From assembly GCF_037975245.1 (NCBI RefSeq), contig NC_092562.1, forward strand, positions 24,381,554 through 24,445,553: DNA of 64,000 nt, given 5' to 3'. The stretch comes from Apostichopus japonicus (lineage: Eukaryota; Echinodermata; Holothuroidea; Aspidochirotida; Stichopodidae). Below, piece after piece: positions 37,501-49,144 of this stretch (its first letter is position 1; every line of letters starts with the position of its first letter). Under the pieces are notes generated by a model. That model searched no databases. It worked only from the letters and a program-made list of their open reading frames with translations, and had not been told where the DNA came from. Made by a program: the position numbers and the translations under genes.

Positions 37501-40500
37501 ATTGCTTCATTGTACAATTTGATATTCTCTCGTTCAACATAACACTAAGAACATGTTTTGTCTTACATGAAAAGGGCAAGGTTCTAAAGTCATTCGTCAA
37601 ACCATATAGTTTATCATGCATGTCTGGCAATAACGCAAATGAAATGAAGGATAAAGATCATAATTAAAAAAGGTCAGCATGGGGCAATTATTCCAAATCA
37701 TATTTTCATAGCCTTCTTAAAGTTTGATAAAAATCGAAGACGCCAAGAAGTGATCCCAGATGATAATCTGTTTCCCGTCGTAAGCCAGCATGTAATTATA
37801 GAGGGGATTGATTGGGTTATTTAAGAATAGATTCATTCATATATTCAAAAAAGTAACGATTTAATCTTGCGGTTATAATGTTCTGAACCATGAAGCTATA
37901 ACGAATACATGAACACTTGATCTAGTTTCACTATAATTTCATGTTAATTTCATGTTTACCGGTTGTTTGTTAATTACTTACAGTTATAAGATACTATAAA
38001 TCAAAGCCTATATTCTAGCGCTTTCAAGTTATGATGAAGTTGTACGAGGGACACACTGCTCGCAGAACTGGCCCATGGTATTTGCTACATTAAATCAACA
38101 ACGTAAAATACGAATACATTTGGAATACTTTTGTATATGACTCTAAACGAGTGTAAACTATACGATGCAGTATATTTATATAACGTATCAGTGTACCAAA
38201 TGTTCAATGTTTTAACCATTAATAAAACATGAATGTCATGACCACTTAAACTAATTCGTTTTCTTCTCAATTACATTGACTTCAGGTACTTTTCAAAATC
38301 ACCTACAGCCTACATCTTAATATCATTACATCGTTGCAAGTGCTTATATTAACCCACTTAAAAGACAAGTTACATTCTTCTTGAAAACAACACGTCATTA
38401 ACCAAAGTGTGCACTCGGGACTGCCATGATTAGCCGTCGCTGTATTCTACCAGTCAATCCCGTGAAAATCACATGAAGTAAGCAGTAGATGTATACAAGA
38501 ATCTTTAACCGAGTGTCACTGTTAAAAACGGTTGGTCGAATATTTCTGCTTTGACACAATTCATGTAGATCTATGGGGACGGGGATCAACACTTGAACAA
38601 CAGTCCAACATACAAAAATGAAAAATGTACAAATTATAGTCTTAGCTCACTCTAAGTACCCTACGATGTGGACCTTCATTTAGCTAGTTGATTGATTTAT
38701 TGGGAAAGATACATTAAACACAATTCCTTAAGACTCATACTTATGGTGGTATGATGTTAGAGCCGGTTAGGGGTTAATGTGGGATCAGGTTGTGTCAGCA
38801 AGGGGTACGGGTGGGGAGGAGAAAACATTTTCTTCCTGGCGGTTGAAATTGTCTTTAACGTTGTACAATTAAGAGTGCTTCCTCACTGTATTCTACGACC
38901 AATGGTGAATGTTAATTTACGTTGTAACGGTACTTTCAAGTACATAACGTCCTGTTAATTTGTAGAACGGGGATTGAACGTAAGTTTACGATGCATGCCC
39001 ACGCTACACAACGATCACCTATGTTAATTTAATCAATAAACTGTTTTATATTTACAAACGGCGTGCCACAGTAATATTACGTCAAAAGTTCACCTGTAAT
39101 TTGCCGTTTCTTTTAACAGTGTAGAACTTGTCACAATCCACTATTACCATACACCACCGTTACCGTTGCTAGCTATATGATACTCGGAAACGTAACCTGA
39201 TACTTTTCGTACACCAAAATGATACCAGGAACAATAAAAATATGAGTAAGGTTCAAAGTATGGCCGAAGATTTTTTAGGCTGTAGAAAAAGATTACAGCA
39301 ATACATTAAAATGTGTGAGACCAGACAGTGTCTATATTGGAATAAACTGTTAATAGTTCACTAAAAGTATAAGAACAGCCAAACTGGTGTACTCACGTGG
39401 ACCTCGTGATTAGCTAGGTATTCGACTATATGTGAATGGAATTATATACAGTTTGCTCCGAGAGTTGCGGTTTAAGAAAAAAATACACCACGGTGTTTTA
39501 AATATGGATGTAGCCTAATAATATGCTTTTTTTTACACTATACCATACAAATAAGTGATCTTCATGTCTCCTAGGGTCACACTTTAAGATACATTCGTCC
39601 TACAAATGCACCAACCTTCAATTTATGAACCCTTCACATATATTTCTAAATAAATCCGTGGCAACACATATATCAATATACGTACAATTATTATCTTCAG
39701 AATGAAATACAACCACTACCATAGAAAATAGAAATATATATAACTTTGATGTTAATACAACAAAAGTGATCAATATCTCAGACACGAATGCAAACTTTAA
39801 GATATATGTCAAGGCTGATTGGGGGAACGACTGAGGTACTACATCTATACGTACGTACCTTTTACAAGAGGAAAGGAGAGTTATAGGCCAACCTTGATGA
39901 AGTTTTCTGATGAAACGATATATAGAAAACACATTTATTGATTATATTGATGTAGTAATCATAATTTCCTTTCTTGAAAGACCGTCATTTTGTTTGTGCG
40001 TTCTTACAAACAAGACAATATCATGAGAGTTGTTAATTTTGTATTTGTTGTTGTAGTTAATTTACTTGTTTTGCTAAATTACAGTTATGGGTAATCAGTT
40101 TTGGTGTAGCCTGGTCGGAAGACATTGAAATTGATACAGTTATCAATGTCGGTTAAAGTTCGTTCACGATATCTGTATTCGTTTATCTACATCTCAGCTT
40201 CGTTTGGTTTGGTACTAATTCAGCTGCACCTTGAATATCCCTTATAAACAACTAAAGCCATACGAGTCAAAATAAAGACAATTGTTATGACTCTATACCT
40301 AAAACTGGAGGGTCATTCGTCTATAAGCTTAACTTTATAAATTCAATTCAAATCTGTTTTCTGATGCGATTGGTAATCTCATCTTAATTCCTCCAAAAAA
40401 GTGGACAAAAATCGAAGTCCATGATTTGTTTCTTGTTTGATTTTTATACTTCTTCGTCTCCCTCCCTCCTGCCCCCCCCCCCCCGCCCAACCACAAACCT

Positions 40501-41032
40501 CTTTGTGTCTTTGTTATTCTAACATATTAGCAAACTCGAAGGGACTTTGAAAATCTTATTGGATCATAATCTATCTCTTTCGGCTTTATTCATTTAAATT
40601 CTGTCTAACTGTTAAATATTCCTTCACAAAATGATAGTCAACATAACTTGCTAACCTTTTAGCCACGCATGTGTTTCCTGATGACATGTGAGGTCGATCA
40701 ACCGAGTGTAAATTCCTTTCTTCGGATACAGGTGTTAATTTGCTACAGGCCATAAGAGAGAAAGCTTTATGCTTCAATAGATTCTCAGTGACTTCTTCAG
40801 GACATTTGTTGACTTCGTTAGTAAACTATCTGCCAACAGCTATTTAAAAACTCCATGTGCAATGACTTAATTGATTTAGGTGAGCAGCTATGCAGAAAAT
40901 ACAAAGTAAAGTATGCGAAAGCTGCAATGTCGTCATGACTTGTATAAAGGAAACCCCCTAAATGCATAGGACAAGGTAGAGAAATCCTACAACTGACATT
41001 CCAATAATTGGATTTTAATTGCTATCTTCGAC
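34598..41032. other. No further exon recognised; possible large intron
   Basis: AT-rich sequence downstream of the 34.4-kb donor. A C13 tract lies at 40472-40484. None of the short frames on either strand shows domains or matching splice phase. If the 34.4-kb exon is real, this is probably its first intron. Confidence 0.45.
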
Positions 41033-41110
41033 AAAACCAATAAAAATCCAAGGAGACTTTATCGTCGAACACCAAACCAAGAAAGACCCAGGGAGATTTT
41101 TTATACGTAT
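41033..41110 (+). repeat. Two ~40-bp diverged tandem copies left of the (TA)n tract
   Basis: ACCAATAAAAATCCAAGGAG (41036) and ACCAAGAAAGACCCAGGGAG (41076) are 40 bp apart. Each follows a TCGACAA or TCGAACA-like sequence. The block lies just left of the (TA)n tract that precedes the Penelope-like element. Its relation to that element is unknown. Confidence 0.6.
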
Positions 41111-41117
41111 GTTTGAA

Positions 41118-41313
<196 letters not shown>

Positions 41314-41314
<1 letters not shown>

Positions 41315-42129
41315 AACTGTCACAACACCTCCTAAACAGACAGTATTTTCGGGGTACTATTAAAAATGCCATCAAAAAGGCTAAAAGCAAACCCCGTACC
41401 GAAACATTGACGTACAAAACTCGTCAAACCAGTTCCAAAAGGGTACCATTGGTTACTGAATTCCACCCTGGTCTCCCACCACTGGCTAATATCATTCAGA
41501 AGAATTTTCACCTACTTCAAGGCACCGAACGCCTGAAATCAGTATTCCCAGAATTACCTGTCATCGCTTTTAAAAGACCCAGCAACCTACGGGATATCCT
41601 AGTTCGGGCATCCTTTCGAGATGACACCCCATTAGAGGAAAGCAAAACAGAAACTACAGGATCATCGCCCTGTACACAAAATTGCAAAACGTGCTTACTT
41701 TTCGATTCGACCGGGGCCTTTCAGAGCAACCAAACCAAACGCACGTTCCAAATTCGGCACAAAATTAACTGCCTATCCAAAAATGTCATTTACCTCATCT
41801 ACTGCAATATTTGTAACTTACAATACATTGGAGAGTCAAAAAACACTCTTAGAATGAGAATGACACAACATAGATCGGCGATCAAAACAAAAAAGATCTA
41901 CCAACCTGTTGCAAATCACTTCAATCTCCAAAATCATTCAATTGAGAATTTGCGTGTTATTGCCATTGACCAGAACGATTCTTGGACAGATAAATCTAGG
42001 AAAGCGAAAGAAAATTTCTGGGAACTAAACCTAAAGACCACGGCACCATTCGGTTTAAACATCAGAAACGATTTGCCGTCCCAGATAAACCAAAACAATT
42101 CCTTTACAATTACGACGGAATCGGATTAA
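41314..42129 (+). CDS. Penelope-like element ORF, 3' part with GIY-YIG endonuclease (5'-truncated)
   Basis: The reading frame is open from the end of the (TA)n tract (a TAA at 41311-41313 is formed by the TA repeat itself) to TAA at 42127-42129, giving 271 residues. It is the C-terminal part of a Penelope-like retroelement polyprotein; the reverse transcriptase core is missing. After a basic linker ([13 protein letters not shown]) come FHPGLPPL and [12 protein letters not shown], typical of the linker between RT and endonuclease. A cysteine cluster CTQNCKTC lies near residues 120-127. The GIY-YIG domain follows: IYLIYC near 159-164, QYIGES near 170-175, arginines near 180 and 182, QH near 185-186, and the expected glutamates in KENFWELN near 232-239. 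The endonuclease part looks intact, with no internal stop, but without RT the copy cannot act on its own. Confidence 0.88.
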
Positions 42130-42159
42130 AATAATCCGACGCGGATTAAAATAATCCGA
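42121..42159 (+). other. Twin hairpins at the Penelope-like stop codon
   Basis: TCGGATTAAAATAATCCGA (7-bp arms, 5-base loop) at 42121-42139 is repeated almost exactly at 42141-42159 (6-bp arms). The TAA stop codon at 42127-42129 lies within the first hairpin. Confidence 0.8.
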
Positions 42160-42286
42160 ATTTCTAAAACTTCTGCTCTATTCAGCAGAAATCAGTAAGT
42201 CGCTTTGCCTTTACAACCATGCCGACATCTTCTCTATAAAACAGTTTCAATTCCTGCTACTCCTTGTCACTTTCGGTGATCATGCA

Positions 42287-42320
42287 CTGAAGAAGAGCTA
42301 GTTTTGCTCGAAAGCTCTGC
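42287..42320 (+). ncRNA. Hammerhead-ribozyme-like motif in the element tail
   Basis: CTGAAGA (42287-42293) matches the hammerhead core CUGANGA. A short stem GAGC/GCTC (42295-42298 with 42306-42309) and GAAA (42310-42313) follow in the right order. Penelope-like elements are known to carry hammerhead ribozymes. One extra A precedes the stem, and I could not find a convincing stem III and cleavage triplet. A competing hairpin AGAGCT/AGCTCT is also possible. It may be a degenerate or minimal form. Confidence 0.35.
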
Positions 42321-42654
42321 AAAAACCAAACATTGGCTGTTTTACTTCCAATCACTTACCTAATTCAATTATTGTATCTCACTCGAGATCCAGCCTTTCT
42401 CTAAATGCAGCATAGTTGTTGTCTTAGGTTGTTTTTATCCTTCAATTAAAATTTGGCCCGATATACGATTTTCTTTCCAATGTTTTACAGATTAATGTGA
42501 GAAATATTACTATAAAATTCTTTCATAAATAATTGGTTTTGGTTTATTTATATTTTTCGGTGTACAGTGAAATACTTTTATTTTCTTGTAAGGAAGTATA
42601 GGAAAAGAAAAACATCTTGCTAGGAATGGGAATAAATGACAAACATGGATCATT

Positions 42655-43005
42655 ATCAAACTTGTTTTTCTCTGGATCGTACTTCTCAAGGTTGTTTTTC
42701 TCAGAGTTGAATTTCCTAGAATCGTAGTTCTCATAGGCGTAGTTCTTAGAGCAGTAGTTCTCAGAGTCAAAGTTCTCAGAGTATTAGATCTCCGAGTTGT
42801 AGTTCTCCGAGTAGTAGTCGTCAGAGGCGTATTTCTCAGAGGCGAAGTTCTTAGAAGCGTAGTTCTAATATGCGCATTTCTTAGAGCTGTGTTCTCATTC
42901 TTAATTCTCGGTCGTAGCTCTCAAAGGCGTAGTTCCCAGAGGTATAGTTCTTAGAGGCGCAGTTCTCAGAGAAGTTTTTCTCAGGGAAGTAGTTCTCAAA
43001 GCCTG
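42655..43005 (+). repeat. 15-bp minisatellite, about 23 copies
   Basis: Degenerate copies of GTAGTTCTCAGAGGC follow in close 15-bp register, with local slips. On the minus strand they read as a five-residue repeat (LRTT plus one), which produces an open frame. The divergence among copies suggests an old array. Confidence 0.85.
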
Positions 43006-43700
43006 ATCATGCAAGTCGTACTTTCCAGAACAGTTTTCTTATTGTTTTGTTAAGAAAAATGTGCCCCAACCTTAAATTTGAAAGTCAAATGCATAATAGA
43101 ATGGTATAAGACTGTCAGAGTCTGTTTCAAATTGGAAACTTTCTGTTGCCCGGCAAAAAACTTGAACTATCTAGCAGAACTATTCCTTATATTCTAAGGA
43201 ACGCTGCACCTTGTGATAGATGAAGTGAATATGTAGGGCAAGACAATCGTTCTACCAAGGTGTTAAGATGACTTGTCAAGGCACACTCATGATCGATGAC
43301 AATACATAGAATATTAAACATTTGTGACCTGGGAAATAACACCCTAATGATGCGAAATGCAAATAAGTAGAATGGGCAAAGCTACAAACGGCTAAAACAA
43401 ACAAGAAAACGTATCTTTACAATGATTGTTTGCACTCTTGTATGTCAGTACTTTCATATGACGGTTCGTGGTGTTATACCTGAAATGAGGCTTCGTAAAC
43501 GTAAATGCTGCTTCAGAGAACCGGAAGTATATAAATTTGAAATTAAGTTCTTGTTTATGTAAAACGATACGTAAATATTTTCATTTTACAGCTTCATAAA
43601 GATATACCCTTACGTATCAAGTTACACCAGTGACGTATACGTTTAAGAATATCTGTGAATTATCAACTAGCAATATGATCATGGTGTTTTTAGTCCATTG
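43006..43700. other. Intergenic, no gene seen
   Basis: AT-rich sequence between the 15-bp minisatellite and the hAT-like MITE; no exon or repeat supported. Confidence 0.5.
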
Positions 43701-43708
43701 TCTAAGAC

Positions 43709-44071
43709 CAGTGGCGTAGGAAGGTACTTTTGAGTGGGGGGGGGGGCTGAAGACTGATGGCCGGCCTGGGGGAGGGGAGTGTCCCCTCCCCTTTGGAATT
43801 TTTTGGCATTTCCAGGTGGCCTCAGATGCAATTTGGTGCAATATAGCACACTTCAACTCCCACTCCATTTTGTAAAGAATTTTGCATTTTCACCTGGCCT
43901 TAAATGCAATTTGGTGCTCCAAATGAGATTTTTTTCTCATTTGGAAATGAAAAAGGGGTTTTCTGACTTGCGGAGCGGGGGGGGGGGGGGGCGGAATGAT
44001 ACTTCCGCCCCCCATATTATTCACTGGGGGGCTGGCGCCCCCAGCCCCCCCCCCGGGTTCCTACGCCCTTG
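43709..44071. mobile_element. hAT-like MITE (363 bp)
   Basis: The ends are CAGTGGCGTAGGAA (43709-43722) and, inverted, CAAGGGCGTAGGAA (reading in from 44071), matching at 12 of 14 bases. The 8-bp sequence TCTAAGAC flanks both sides (43701-43708 and 44072-44079). An 8-bp duplication and a CAGTGGCGTAG-type end fit the hAT superfamily. The interior has two related segments (TGCAATTTGGTG near 43828 and again near 43905), a G15 tract (43977-43991) and G/C-rich subterminal sequence. The open frames crossing it are chance frames; no transposase is encoded. Confidence 0.85.
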
Positions 44072-44079
44072 TCTAAGAC

Positions 44080-44930
44080 AAAGGCTCTCGTATGAAGAAA
44101 AGAAATACGCAAATATTCTGCTACAGCTTATGCGTTATCATTTTTGTAACAGGGAACTATACGTTTGCACACAGTTTGTAATTAAAATAGGGGTTAATTG
44201 TTTTATGGAGTAAATTATGCAAACATTTATTAAACTGTTTAGACATGGTTGCGATGGTGCTATATTCGACAATGTTGTGGTAATTTGTAACCAGAGGCGG
44301 TAGACTGAAGTGAAAGTGTTACTTTAAGATAATTTACTAGTTTCAATAACTGAGTGTCAAGCGATGAAACCTCTTCCCTTTAAAGACATTGTACTGCGGG
44401 AGGGTGTGGTTTGGCGGGACGGTTGCATTTGTAAATGCCATGTAAAAAAATGATTAAACATTGAATATTTACCATACATAAACTAGAACGAAAAAATAAC
44501 CTTTCACTCATTGGTTTGGATTTTGCATGAACTAGTTTGACAAAACTCAAACAGTTTTTAATCTTGCCAATAAGCAAGCGAGAGTATTATCCGGAGTATT
44601 ATCCGTCATATTGTAGGCCTATACTGGAACATATCATACGTGCGGTGTATAACGAACACATCAATCTCACTATATTCACACGATCTATGGTTATAGTTTT
44701 ACCATAGTTTTTGTCAGTTCGCAGAGTCCATGTAATGGATGTGACGATCAGACACATCTATACTTCTCATGGTGTGAAGTTTTGACAAATGTCCGTGAAA
44801 CGTGATATCTGTCAGATCAGGTTGTTTATGGCTCATTTTACTTATCTTTGGAAAAAAATTGAATGAAAAGAAAAGCACGTGTTCTGTTATTTGTTCAGTC
44901 AAAAATGTCCCGCCAACACCGCAAACGCGC
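44080..44930. other. Intergenic, upstream of a candidate promoter
   Basis: No supported exon. The 9-mer GCAGAGTCC occurs near 44722 and again near 45020, just before the candidate MAK start. Confidence 0.45.
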
Positions 44931-45049
44931 GAAAGTATATATTGAAAAGAATATAAATGCACAGGTGCAAGCGGAATGTGGATGACGTGTTCTTTGTTAC
45001 ACTTCGGTTATCTGTCAGCAGAGTCCGTATAGAGTAAAATATGGCAAAG
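44930..45049 (+). promoter_or_regulatory. Candidate promoter and first coding exon (ATG GCA AAG / GTATGT)
   Basis: TATA-like motifs lie at about 44935 (AGTATATATTG) and 44950 (AATATAAATGC). About 90-105 bases further comes AAAATATGGCAAAG at 45037-45049, with A at -3 and G at +4, followed directly by the donor GTATGT. This arrangement fits a gene whose first coding exon encodes only Met-Ala-Lys. I could not find a second exon that extends it convincingly, so chance remains possible. Confidence 0.28.
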
Positions 45050-47889
45050 GTATGTTATGTTTTCTTGTCTCTTCGTTTGCATTAAGTTTGCTTATTAACT
45101 TGAACATGTAAAGGTCATGCCTCTTTTAACTGTTAATTCATTTGCGAGGGCTGTCTTTAAAGTCGAAAGTCGTTGTTTTCAGAAAGGACTACTTTTTTTT
45201 CACAGAAACCTGGAATGATCATGTTGTAGTTAGTTTAGTATAATGTCGCTTTGGCTTGCTCAGCATAATGGCAGGCTTTTACGATTTTACTTACTTATTG
45301 TATTAAGAAATTATTTCAGGTTGTTTCTGCTAAACAGTTCTATAGATAGCTAAAACAATTATATAAGCAATCTTGTATTGATTAGAAACAGCGATTTTGG
45401 TTTCTTTACTGTAAAGAAAAAGTGTATATTACTAGTAATGCAAGTTTTAGAAAGGACTTATAAAAGAGTTAATGAGCATATACTGAAACCTTAGCTGGCT
45501 TCCCTCATTATCTGCATTTTGATCTACCATGACCCATAGCGATTGGCCAATTTAGAAAATGCTTATAGGCCTATGCATAATACATGCAGCATGCGGCGTG
45601 CATCAACTTTCAAGGGTGAGGGCCAGATTCTAACTTCCCCCGACTGATTTAAGTAGGAACATGAATATTTATGAAGCCCGAAAAAAGTAGTATAATTCTT
45701 CCCCGACTAAACGTAAAACATCCTCCGACTGACATTTTACCCCAACAGAAGATAACGGTTGCGACCATTATGCATGAACCACTCTCCCTATGTTATCTGT
45801 TGACATATACTATACCGGATGTGACGACATTAACTTTCAAGAATGGCTTTTAGCCATACAGTAACTAAACATATTTTGTGTTCATGTATTTTAACCACGT
45901 GGGGCGGTTACGTAAAGTCGCCTTTAGAGGAAATCCACCCTTTTAAATTGCTCAACGGATGAATATAGGCTGAAGTATTCTTGATAGCTAATTATCCAAG
46001 AAAAAAAAGAACAAATTGAAAGCTATAGTGGTGTTTCTGTAGCTATTCCTGTTACTGACAGGAGTGAATTTTTCCCGGTCTACATCTTAATCAATCTTAA
46101 TTAATAATAATAATACGCTTATTATGTTATCCTTCATCTTACAGTTATGTTTCAGTATTTACATCATAGAATGTATAGTTTTCGGAAACCTTTGTTCTTT
46201 GATCAAAGATTTTGCTCTCACGAAAAAAAAAACAAGTTTAAAGCTCAAGGAAATAACATAGCTGGCCTCCACAACACATGTTTTGTTTCATGTTTCAAAA
46301 CCCTCCCCGAGCTGTCGAGATGAAATTACGGAGACCGAGATTAGGGTAAGAAATGAAAAACGTAACTCTGTACTCGACAACCCTCTAAACTATGAGACGT
46401 AATCCGTCTGATACAATCAACTCAAGTGTGATTAACAGACTGACGTGACAATTTTTGAAATGCCTTTTGACGATTGCAGGACATCTTGTAACAAAGTCAA
46501 AATTACAACACATAGACAGATTATGTTTTACCTTCAGATTCGACAGAGGACCCACTGACTTTTTGAAGAGTTTGGTTTTTCCTTTTCTTGCTGTCATCAA
46601 TTTATTTACTTATTTGTAGATATTTCGGAATTAAACTTTTGATTTGAAGGTTTCTTGGCTGACGTAATAAAGATAACGAATGAATGATATGGCATTTTAT
46701 ACACAGCATGCATATGAAGACCTATCAGCTTGTGTTAGTCAGTTGTCATAATAGAAGTGAAGGCCATGCCCTAGTCAAAATGACATCATGCCTGCACTTT
46801 CATAATTAGATAAATGATTTGGATTGATTCGACGCTCGTATATATCATATGAGGTTATGTATTATAAGTATTAATGTTAGATAATCTGCTAATTTGTCAA
46901 CAGTTGCAAGTATCTAAATTAACAGAAGAAATAGCTGAAAAGAGACACACAAGCAATTTATTTTGCGGTGTACTCATTCATTCATTCATGTAACTATGAA
47001 CTTTTGAAGTAGGTTAAACAAGAGACAGATATTTTGTAAATATTATTTCCCTTTTATTCCAAATTGAGGTAATTCCGTTGTCGCTATCACATTACTTTCG
47101 TATATCCTAGATCTATTTCACCTAGTCTTATACCAATGATAATGAGAAAGTAGACCCATGCAACCATACTTCAAGTGCATTACCCTTTCCTTGGTTAACT
47201 CGGCGTTGGATTTACATACACCATTTAGCATACATCCTAATAAATGTTAATTATGTACGTGAATGATTCTGCAATTAGCTTGAGAGTACCGCGATCGTAT
47301 GGGAGCAAACTGCGTACATCCTATAAGCTGCTCCAGCCATGAAAATTTAGCTTTGCATACATTTACACACATCGATGCTAAGTACTAAATAAAAGTCGTA
47401 TACCAACTATGGAAGTCGTGCTGTCGTTGGTTGAATCCTGCAGCTCTGTGGCCTATACGTCAGTGACATGTATAAATGCATTAATGTAATGTCAGTCAAA
47501 TCAAATGCTTCGTTATATACCTTTCTGCTGCGGCCGTATCTTTACTGCTGCAGGTAAAGGTGATGGTTATGATTGTCTCAAGGCACTGTTGCAGTACAAA
47601 ACTTGACAATGCAAATCTGTGGCCTTGAGGAGCTATACCATAATTGGATATGAAATATGAAAATGCGTCTATACGTCTATGTAAATTAGTATTTCATTCT
47701 CTCGTTCAATATATGATACGTGCAGGACATTGCTCGTATACGAATGCCGTGAATGAAAGAAACCTAACAATTTAGAATATTAAGTATATTGCTTGAAGGA
47801 ATTATGATGAAGTCTGTAAAGTTTCACATACCGCGGAAAACAGCAAGAGAAAATTTGCATACGTCCGGCAAAGAAAAACTAAAGACCTT
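45050..47889. other. No exon supported
   Basis: AT-rich sequence. Several acceptor-like sites follow the MAK donor, but the frames behind them close quickly. No repeat or RNA gene is recognised. Confidence 0.4.
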
Positions 47890-48122
47890 TTACTTTTTAG
47901 CCCTCATGTGATATGGGAATAGTGTGACATCAGACGGGATGTTAAAGATAGGTTGGGCCTTGGGGACAATTAAGTCATCGTTCTCCCTTTTTGAAGTCTT
48001 CGTTGTTCCTGAAGAATGGTGAAAAAGCGGATAACTCCCAGAATGCCCCGTGGACGTACAATTAACAACGAGCTCCGAGGGTGTGTCTCGTCCATTGACC
48101 GGTCCCCTCGTCCTCATCGGGT
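47890..48122 (-). CDS. Candidate terminal exon of an unrecognised minus-strand gene
   Basis: On the minus strand an acceptor CACACTGTACTCAG is followed by a 233-bp segment, open in one frame down to TAA at 47890-47892 (about 77 codons; two leading bases complete a split codon). G+C is clearly higher than in the flanks. The peptide is hydrophilic with mixed composition: RGPVNGRDTPSE near the start, a serine/threonine/lysine patch (SSGTTKTSKREND) in the middle and a C-terminal NIPSDVTLFPYH. There is an in-frame ATG at 48117, but the splice context favours a last exon. No family is recognised, and upstream exons would lie at higher coordinates. Confidence 0.42.
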
Positions 48123-48964
48123 CTGAGTACAGTGTGATGTGAACAAGTAAATCAAACTGTAAATTATTTTGTTTTTTCTTCCTTCTTAGATAATGTGATA
48201 CCGCAGTACGCCTACGTACAAATAGCTGTCATGTAAATACGTTTCTTTATTAGTTGTAATTAACAAACAATGGAACAATGAAGGAAAAAGCAGACGTAGT
48301 CATCACAAGCGACAAATGCGAAACGAATGGTCAGGATGTAACCCCCACCTCCCATCCACCCCTCCCCCACTTCCCATCCAACATATTTCGTATGGTGAAA
48401 ACGTCATCCCTCCCTGACATTTAACGCAAGTAAATGATGTTAGTAGGAATGTAATTTATCACTTTTTGGTGTTGAAACAGTGACACAATTTACGAGCACG
48501 TAACAACCAACAGGACTAATATTATTATTATTATTATGGCATAGTAAACTTCGCGAATCCTCGCCACATCTAAATGAACCTCCTGTTCGTTACAAATATT
48601 GATCGATAGACCAAAAACCTACGTATATTTCCTTTTGGTTTCTATTTGGTTATTGTTAATCAATCGGCGAGGTCGCCGGATTTGACGTTTTTCCTTCTAA
48701 AAATAAGAGATTTATACCTTGCCGAAGCTCCGGAGAAAGTTTTTGTCCCATTTGACTACTATATGCGGGGACAAAATTTATCCTTGCCAGTTATTCAACA
48801 TGCCTTCTGACATCGGAAGCGACTCTGGTAGGACATTTTTACGAGTTTTATCAGAGACACCTGATGAACTAATCCAGACGAGCAAAGGAAAAATTCTTGT
48901 CAGCAAGTTAGGAGTTGAACAATATGATGAGAGAGTTGAAGGAGACCGTACACTCACTATGGCA
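48123..48964. other. Mostly non-coding; an open frame leads into the 18-bp repeat
   Basis: A plus-strand frame of 86 codons (48719-48979) runs into the 18-bp minisatellite and then ends. Its peptide (LSETPDELIQTSKGK near the middle) looks moderately protein-like, but no splice sites or homology support a gene. Confidence 0.35.
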
Positions 48965-49144
48965 CTGATGAAGATGTGAACACTGATGAAGGTATGAGTT
49001 CTGTGGAAGATGTGAGCAACAGTGAAGCGGTTAGCACTGGAAAAGATGTGAGCACTTTTGAAGATGTGATGGCTAGTGACGATATGAGTTCTGTTAAAGT
49101 TGTGAGCACTGGTAAAGATTGTAGCCCCATTGAAATGGTTCACA
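48965..49144 (+). repeat. 18-bp minisatellite, about 10 copies
   Basis: Ten consecutive 18-base copies of the pattern CTGGTGAAGATGTGAGCA, each diverged. Because 18 is a multiple of three, long frames stay open on both strands: a VSTGKD-like hexapeptide repeat on plus and an AHIF-containing one on minus. These frames are best read as products of the repeat. Confidence 0.85.

Larger units (their letters stand above)
41314..42390 (+). mobile_element. Penelope-like retroelement, 5'-truncated copy
   Basis: This is the endonuclease-encoding 3' portion plus a non-coding tail to roughly 42375-42390, where sequence typical of the element appears to end. 5' truncation is usual for target-primed retroelements. 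The breakpoint coincides with a (TA)n tract. The tail holds two short hairpins and a ribozyme-like motif, listed separately. The exact 3' border is not resolved. Confidence 0.75.

Noticed and set aside
42510-42770. Pentapeptide-repeat protein on the minus strand
   Set aside because: The five-residue period comes from the 15-bp minisatellite and lacks the A(D/N)LXX pattern.
43617-44213. Proline/glycine-rich genes on either strand
   Set aside because: Both frames cross the hAT-like MITE borders and its G/C homopolymers.
48719-48979. 86-codon gene upstream of the 18-bp repeat
   Set aside because: The frame ends inside the repeat, and no splice sites or recognisable domain support it.
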